Below, one piece after another: positions 15,430 to 17,673 of a stretch of 17,673 nt of DNA. Below the pieces are notes generated by a model. The model was not told the origin of the DNA. It did no database searches and was given only the letters and a program-made list of their open reading frames with translations. The stretch's first letter is position 1. The number at the start of each line of letters is the position of its first letter. This DNA is from an uncultured Armatimonadota bacterium (lineage in GTDB: Bacteria > Armatimonadota > Fimbriimonadia > Fimbriimonadales > Fimbriimonadaceae): positions 1 through 17,673 of the forward strand of contig CAMLEL010000008.1 of assembly GCA_946478935.1 (NCBI GenBank), given 5' to 3'. Position numbers and translations under genes: made by a program.

Positions 15430-16515
15430 ATGACCGATTCCATGTTGCGCACTCCCCTGTACGACTGCCATGTGGAGGCTGGCGGCCGCCTGGTGGAATT
15501 CGCCGGCTGGGAAATGCCGGTCCAATATGCCAGCGTAATTCAGGAAGCAAAAGCCGTGCGAGAGCATGCCGGCATGTTCGACGTGAGCCATATGGCTCGG
15601 CTCGTGCTCAAAGGTTCAAGGGTCTTCGAGTTTCTGGAGCACATCACTTCGAACGACGTTTCCAAGCTGACTGACGGTACCGGGCAATACTCGCTCCTTC
15701 CAAATGCCCAAGGCGGCTGCGTGGATGACATCATCGTTTATCGGTTGGAACCAGAAAAGTATGCGATGGTGGTCAACGCTTCCAATCACGAGAAGGACGT
15801 TGCCTGGATGCTTTCTCAAAACTCGTTTGGAGTCGAGATAAAGGATGAAACCCAAGAGACCGCGATGATTGCGGTCCAGGGGCCCCGCGCCGTTCCACTA
15901 CTAGCTGAACACTCGGATGCATTCGAAGAACTCACCAAGGCACCGCCGTTTGGCGTCGTCCAAGCTCAGATAGCAGGCATCGATTGTATGTGTTGTCGCT
16001 CTGGCTACACCGGCGAAGATGGATACGAATTGATTTGCCATGGCGACGAGGCAGCGACTCTGTGGCGAGAATTGGTGGAACTCGGAGTCGTCCCGTGCGG
16101 GCTCGCCGCCCGAGATGCACTCCGGGTAGAGGCTGGTCTGCCGCTTTACGGTCACGAGTTAAGCGATGAACTCAGTCCAATCGCAGCGGGTCTTGGTTGG
16201 GTCGTCAGCAAAACGAAGACCTTTATTGGGTCGGAGACCATCAATGCGGCTCGTGATAATGGAACGCCAACCAAGCTTCAGGGGATCAAACTCGATTCCA
16301 AGCGGTTGCTGAGCCCGGGCATGAAAGTGTTTGTCGATGGGAACGAGGTAGGCGAAGTTTCCAGCGGCGTCTTCTCCGTGGTTCTGGATTGTGGGATTGG
16401 ATTCGCATTTCTGAATAGCGATGTCGCTCTCAAGACGCCCTGTACGGTGGATATCCGAGGCAAGATGGAACCAGGCACGGTTGTAAGCAAGAGGTTCTAC
16501 AAGCGGAGCCAGTAA
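15430..16515 (+). CDS. gcvT: Glycine cleavage system aminomethyltransferase (T protein)
   Basis: GcvT transfers the aminomethyl carbon from the H protein to tetrahydrofolate, releasing ammonia, in glycine cleavage. The 361-residue protein is full length. It has RTPLYDCHVEAGGRLVEFAG at the N-terminus, FDVSHMA at 50-56, the catalytic aspartate pair D99-D100 (GGCVDDIIVY), RSGYTGEDGYE, and GLAARDALRVEAGLPLYGHE. The C-terminal barrel-like domain ends SPGMKVFVDGNEVGEVSSG. I chose ATG 15430 because the upstream extension to 15304 is unlike the family and lies across the divergent gene. gcvH and gcvP are absent from the window. TACAAT lies 7 nt upstream, so the message is probably leaderless. Confidence 0.96.
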   Translation: MTDSMLRTPLYDCHVEAGGRLVEFAGWEMPVQYASVIQEAKAVREHAGMFDVSHMARLVLKGSRVFEFLEHITSNDVSKLTDGTGQYSLLPNAQGGCVDDIIVYRLEPEKYAMVVNASNHEKDVAWMLSQNSFGVEIKDETQETAMIAVQGPRAVPLLAEHSDAFEELTKAPPFGVVQAQIAGIDCMCCRSGYTGEDGYELICHGDEAATLWRELVELGVVPCGLAARDALRVEAGLPLYGHELSDELSPIAAGLGWVVSKTKTFIGSETINAARDNGTPTKLQGIKLDSKRLLSPGMKVFVDGNEVGEVSSGVFSVVLDCGIGFAFLNSDVALKTPCTVDIRGKMEPGTVVSKRFYKRSQ

Positions 16516-16585
16516 GTCCACGAGGTTTGTCGACCATCTGCCAAATGGCATGATTTGAGATTCCAAGAACTCAACCTTTTCGAGG

Positions 16586-17233
16586 ATGGGTAATACATTG
16601 CGACCGCTCTACATTGGAACTCTGTTGGCCGTATCGACAATCGCTTCCGGCCAAATCATCGCCTACCGATATCCCCATTTGCAGGGAAACCAATCGTTCG
16701 GGGGTGCGCTCGGCATGGACTTCAACGTCAATCAATCCATCCAGATTACGGCCCTTGGGATTTTCGATAGCGCTCAGAATGGCATCCAAAACAACATCGA
16801 CTGCTTCATCTTCAATCGAGACACACAACAAGTCGTCGCTTCACGCTTCTTCGGTCCCGCCAACATGGGATTGGGCGATGGCACCACCAATTTCTTGGAT
16901 TTAAGCGCGCCGGTTATCCTGCCAGCGGGGTTCAAGGGCTCGATCGTGGCCCAAGGCTATGGCATCCTTGAACAGAATGGGAACTCGTACGTCTCTTCCA
17001 GCAGCTATCCGACGTTGATGAACGACGGAGGTGGCCTGATCAGCTTCACCGGTGTCAGTCGACATGGCAATTGGGGAGCCTTCCCTACCAACCTGGATTT
17101 GAATGTTGCCCAATATGGTGCAGGCAACTTCAAGTACAGCGCTATCGAGGCGGTTCCGGAACCTGCCACGTGGGCGATCATGACGGTCGGCGCGGCTGCG
17201 ATGCTGCGTCGCCGCAAGCGACGCGTGAGTTAA
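16586..17233 (+). CDS. PEP-CTERM protein (exosortase substrate)
   Basis: The 215-residue protein has an N-terminal signal peptide (LRPLYIGTLLAVSTIASG, then Q). A beta-rich body follows that begins IIAYRYPHLQGNQSFGGALG and includes DFNVNQSIQITALGIFD, like other PEP-CTERM sheath proteins with a beta-sandwich. It ends with the exosortase sorting signal: VPEPATW, a short membrane segment AIMTVGAAAML, and basic RRRKRR. Such proteins are sorted by an EpsH-type exosortase, which is not in this window. A TTG at 16598 could be the true start, since it gives a more typical signal peptide opening; ATG 16586 has only a GAGG directly adjoining it. The body matches no family I recognise, so its extracellular role is unknown. 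Confidence 0.88.
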   Translation: MGNTLRPLYIGTLLAVSTIASGQIIAYRYPHLQGNQSFGGALGMDFNVNQSIQITALGIFDSAQNGIQNNIDCFIFNRDTQQVVASRFFGPANMGLGDGTTNFLDLSAPVILPAGFKGSIVAQGYGILEQNGNSYVSSSSYPTLMNDGGGLISFTGVSRHGNWGAFPTNLDLNVAQYGAGNFKYSAIEAVPEPATWAIMTVGAAAMLRRRKRRVS

Positions 17234-17324
17234 CGGTCTCGCGATCGAGCGCTGGCACACCTGTGCTCCGCGTCACAGAACTTCAAACTTCCCCCTATAG
17301 TTACCGGGATCTCTGCCAATAACA

Positions 17325-17341
17325 CTGATGGGCCCCATCAG
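17325..17341. repeat. Inverted repeat in the flgB upstream region
   Basis: CTGATGGG and CCCATCAG flank a single C. A stem of about 7 bp with a 3-nt loop is possible. It lies in the 170-nt gap before flgB and could be an operator or a leader hairpin. No T-run follows, so it is not a clear terminator. The only promoter hint nearby is TATAGT at 17296-17301, with a poor -35. Confidence 0.4.
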
Positions 17342-17403
17342 GCCCGCGAGTCCAAGGATCGGTCTCGAATCAGCGAACGGATGCGCGGCGGAGTGTTTCG
17401 GCC

Positions 17404-17673
17404 GTGCGAATATTAGATCAGCTTTTTGCACCTCACCTGAATAATCTGGACCAAGCGCTGGATAAGACATCCAAGCGACATGGTCTGCTCACCGGCAATT
17501 TGGCCAACGCCAACACGCCCGGCTACAAACGCAAAGACTGCGACTTCAGCATCGTCCTGGACGCCGAAAATCACCAAGCCGACGTTCGCATGAAAGAGAT
17601 GCAAGACCGTCGCCGCCAGATGCTATCGGATCGCACTTCTATCCGGATCGACGGGAGCAACGTGGACCTTGAG
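17404..17673 (+). CDS. flgB: Flagellar basal-body rod protein FlgB (N-terminal part)
   Basis: The frame opens at GTG 17404 and runs to the window edge (90 codons, no stop). FlgB is the proximal rod subunit of the flagellum. The start MRILDQLFAPHLNNLDQALD is followed by the flagellar rod signature SKRHGLLTGNLANANTPGYK (about 23-42) and RKDCDFSIVL. The visible part ends IRIDGSNVDLE, the FlgB-specific DGNNVDLD-type motif. GGCGGAG about 10 nt upstream is a good Shine-Dalgarno sequence and supports GTG as start. flgC and fliE usually follow in the same operon, beyond the window. Identity is secure from the two motifs. Confidence 0.95.
   Translation, partial: MRILDQLFAPHLNNLDQALDKTSKRHGLLTGNLANANTPGYKRKDCDFSIVLDAENHQADVRMKEMQDRRRQMLSDRTSIRIDGSNVDLE

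Noticed and set aside
16538..16552. Possible terminator after gcvT (TGCCAAATGGCA)
   Set aside because: The stem is only 4-5 bp with a tiny loop and no T-run follows.
17234..17367. Direct repeat CGGTCTCG (17234-17241 and 17360-17367)
   Set aside because: An 8-mer pair in one gap is easily expected by chance and the flanks differ.
1..17673. CRISPR array, tRNA, rRNA, insertion sequence or prophage
   Set aside because: No regular spaced repeats, tRNA-like cloverleaf, transposase or phage protein was seen on either strand by reading; gaps between genes are all under 200 nt.

Overview
The window reads as ordinary chromosome from a free-living Gram-negative bacterium of moderate GC content. It encodes lipoprotein signal peptides, an outer-membrane-type barrel, a PEP-CTERM protein, a tricorn-type protease and a flagellar rod gene. 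This mix, with a DinB-like protein and a DUF4382 lipoprotein, would fit Armatimonadota (Fimbriimonadia-like). That assignment is an inference from gene content, not a database result. I see no tRNA, rRNA, CRISPR array, insertion sequence, phage or integron, and no stretch over 300 bases without a gene.

Layout, left to right. A secreted TPR protein (minus, cut by the left edge) follows purL (minus). purL starts head-to-head with, and overlapping, a small lipoprotein gene (plus). A CheY/Rcp1-like response regulator and a large tricorn-like protease follow on the minus strand. A plus-strand run then holds a zinc-ribbon miniprotein, an unknown membrane-anchored protein, hisF, a DUF4382 lipoprotein and a secreted protein with a Lys-Gly tail. 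Next is a minus-strand operon (leuB, a 113-residue unknown, a small secreted protein). After it come a barrel protein and a DinB-like protein (plus), then a minus operon (87-residue basic protein, O-methyltransferase, secreted alpha/beta hydrolase). The window ends on the plus strand with gcvT, a PEP-CTERM protein and the start of flgB.

Two large conserved genes are broken. purL lacks about 17 nt, which shifts the frame and removes about six conserved residues. The tricorn gene has one in-frame TAA where relatives have an aromatic residue. Both could be assembly or sequencing errors, or recent inactivation.

The most interesting pattern concerns gene starts. Eight genes that begin transcription units have a -10-like hexamer (six fit TANNNT exactly) ending only 6 to 9 nt before the start codon, and most lack a Shine-Dalgarno sequence. 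This is the expected layout of leaderless mRNAs. Other genes, such as the DUF4382 lipoprotein, the basic 87-residue protein and flgB, have normal Shine-Dalgarno leaders. All three convergent gene pairs end with interlocked stop codons overlapping by exactly 4 nt (CTAG, TTAA, TTAG). Within operons, genes are coupled by ATGA or TGATG overlaps. The genome is therefore very compact. I found no convincing new multi-gene system; the novelty lies in the start architecture and several unrecognised secreted or coupled proteins.
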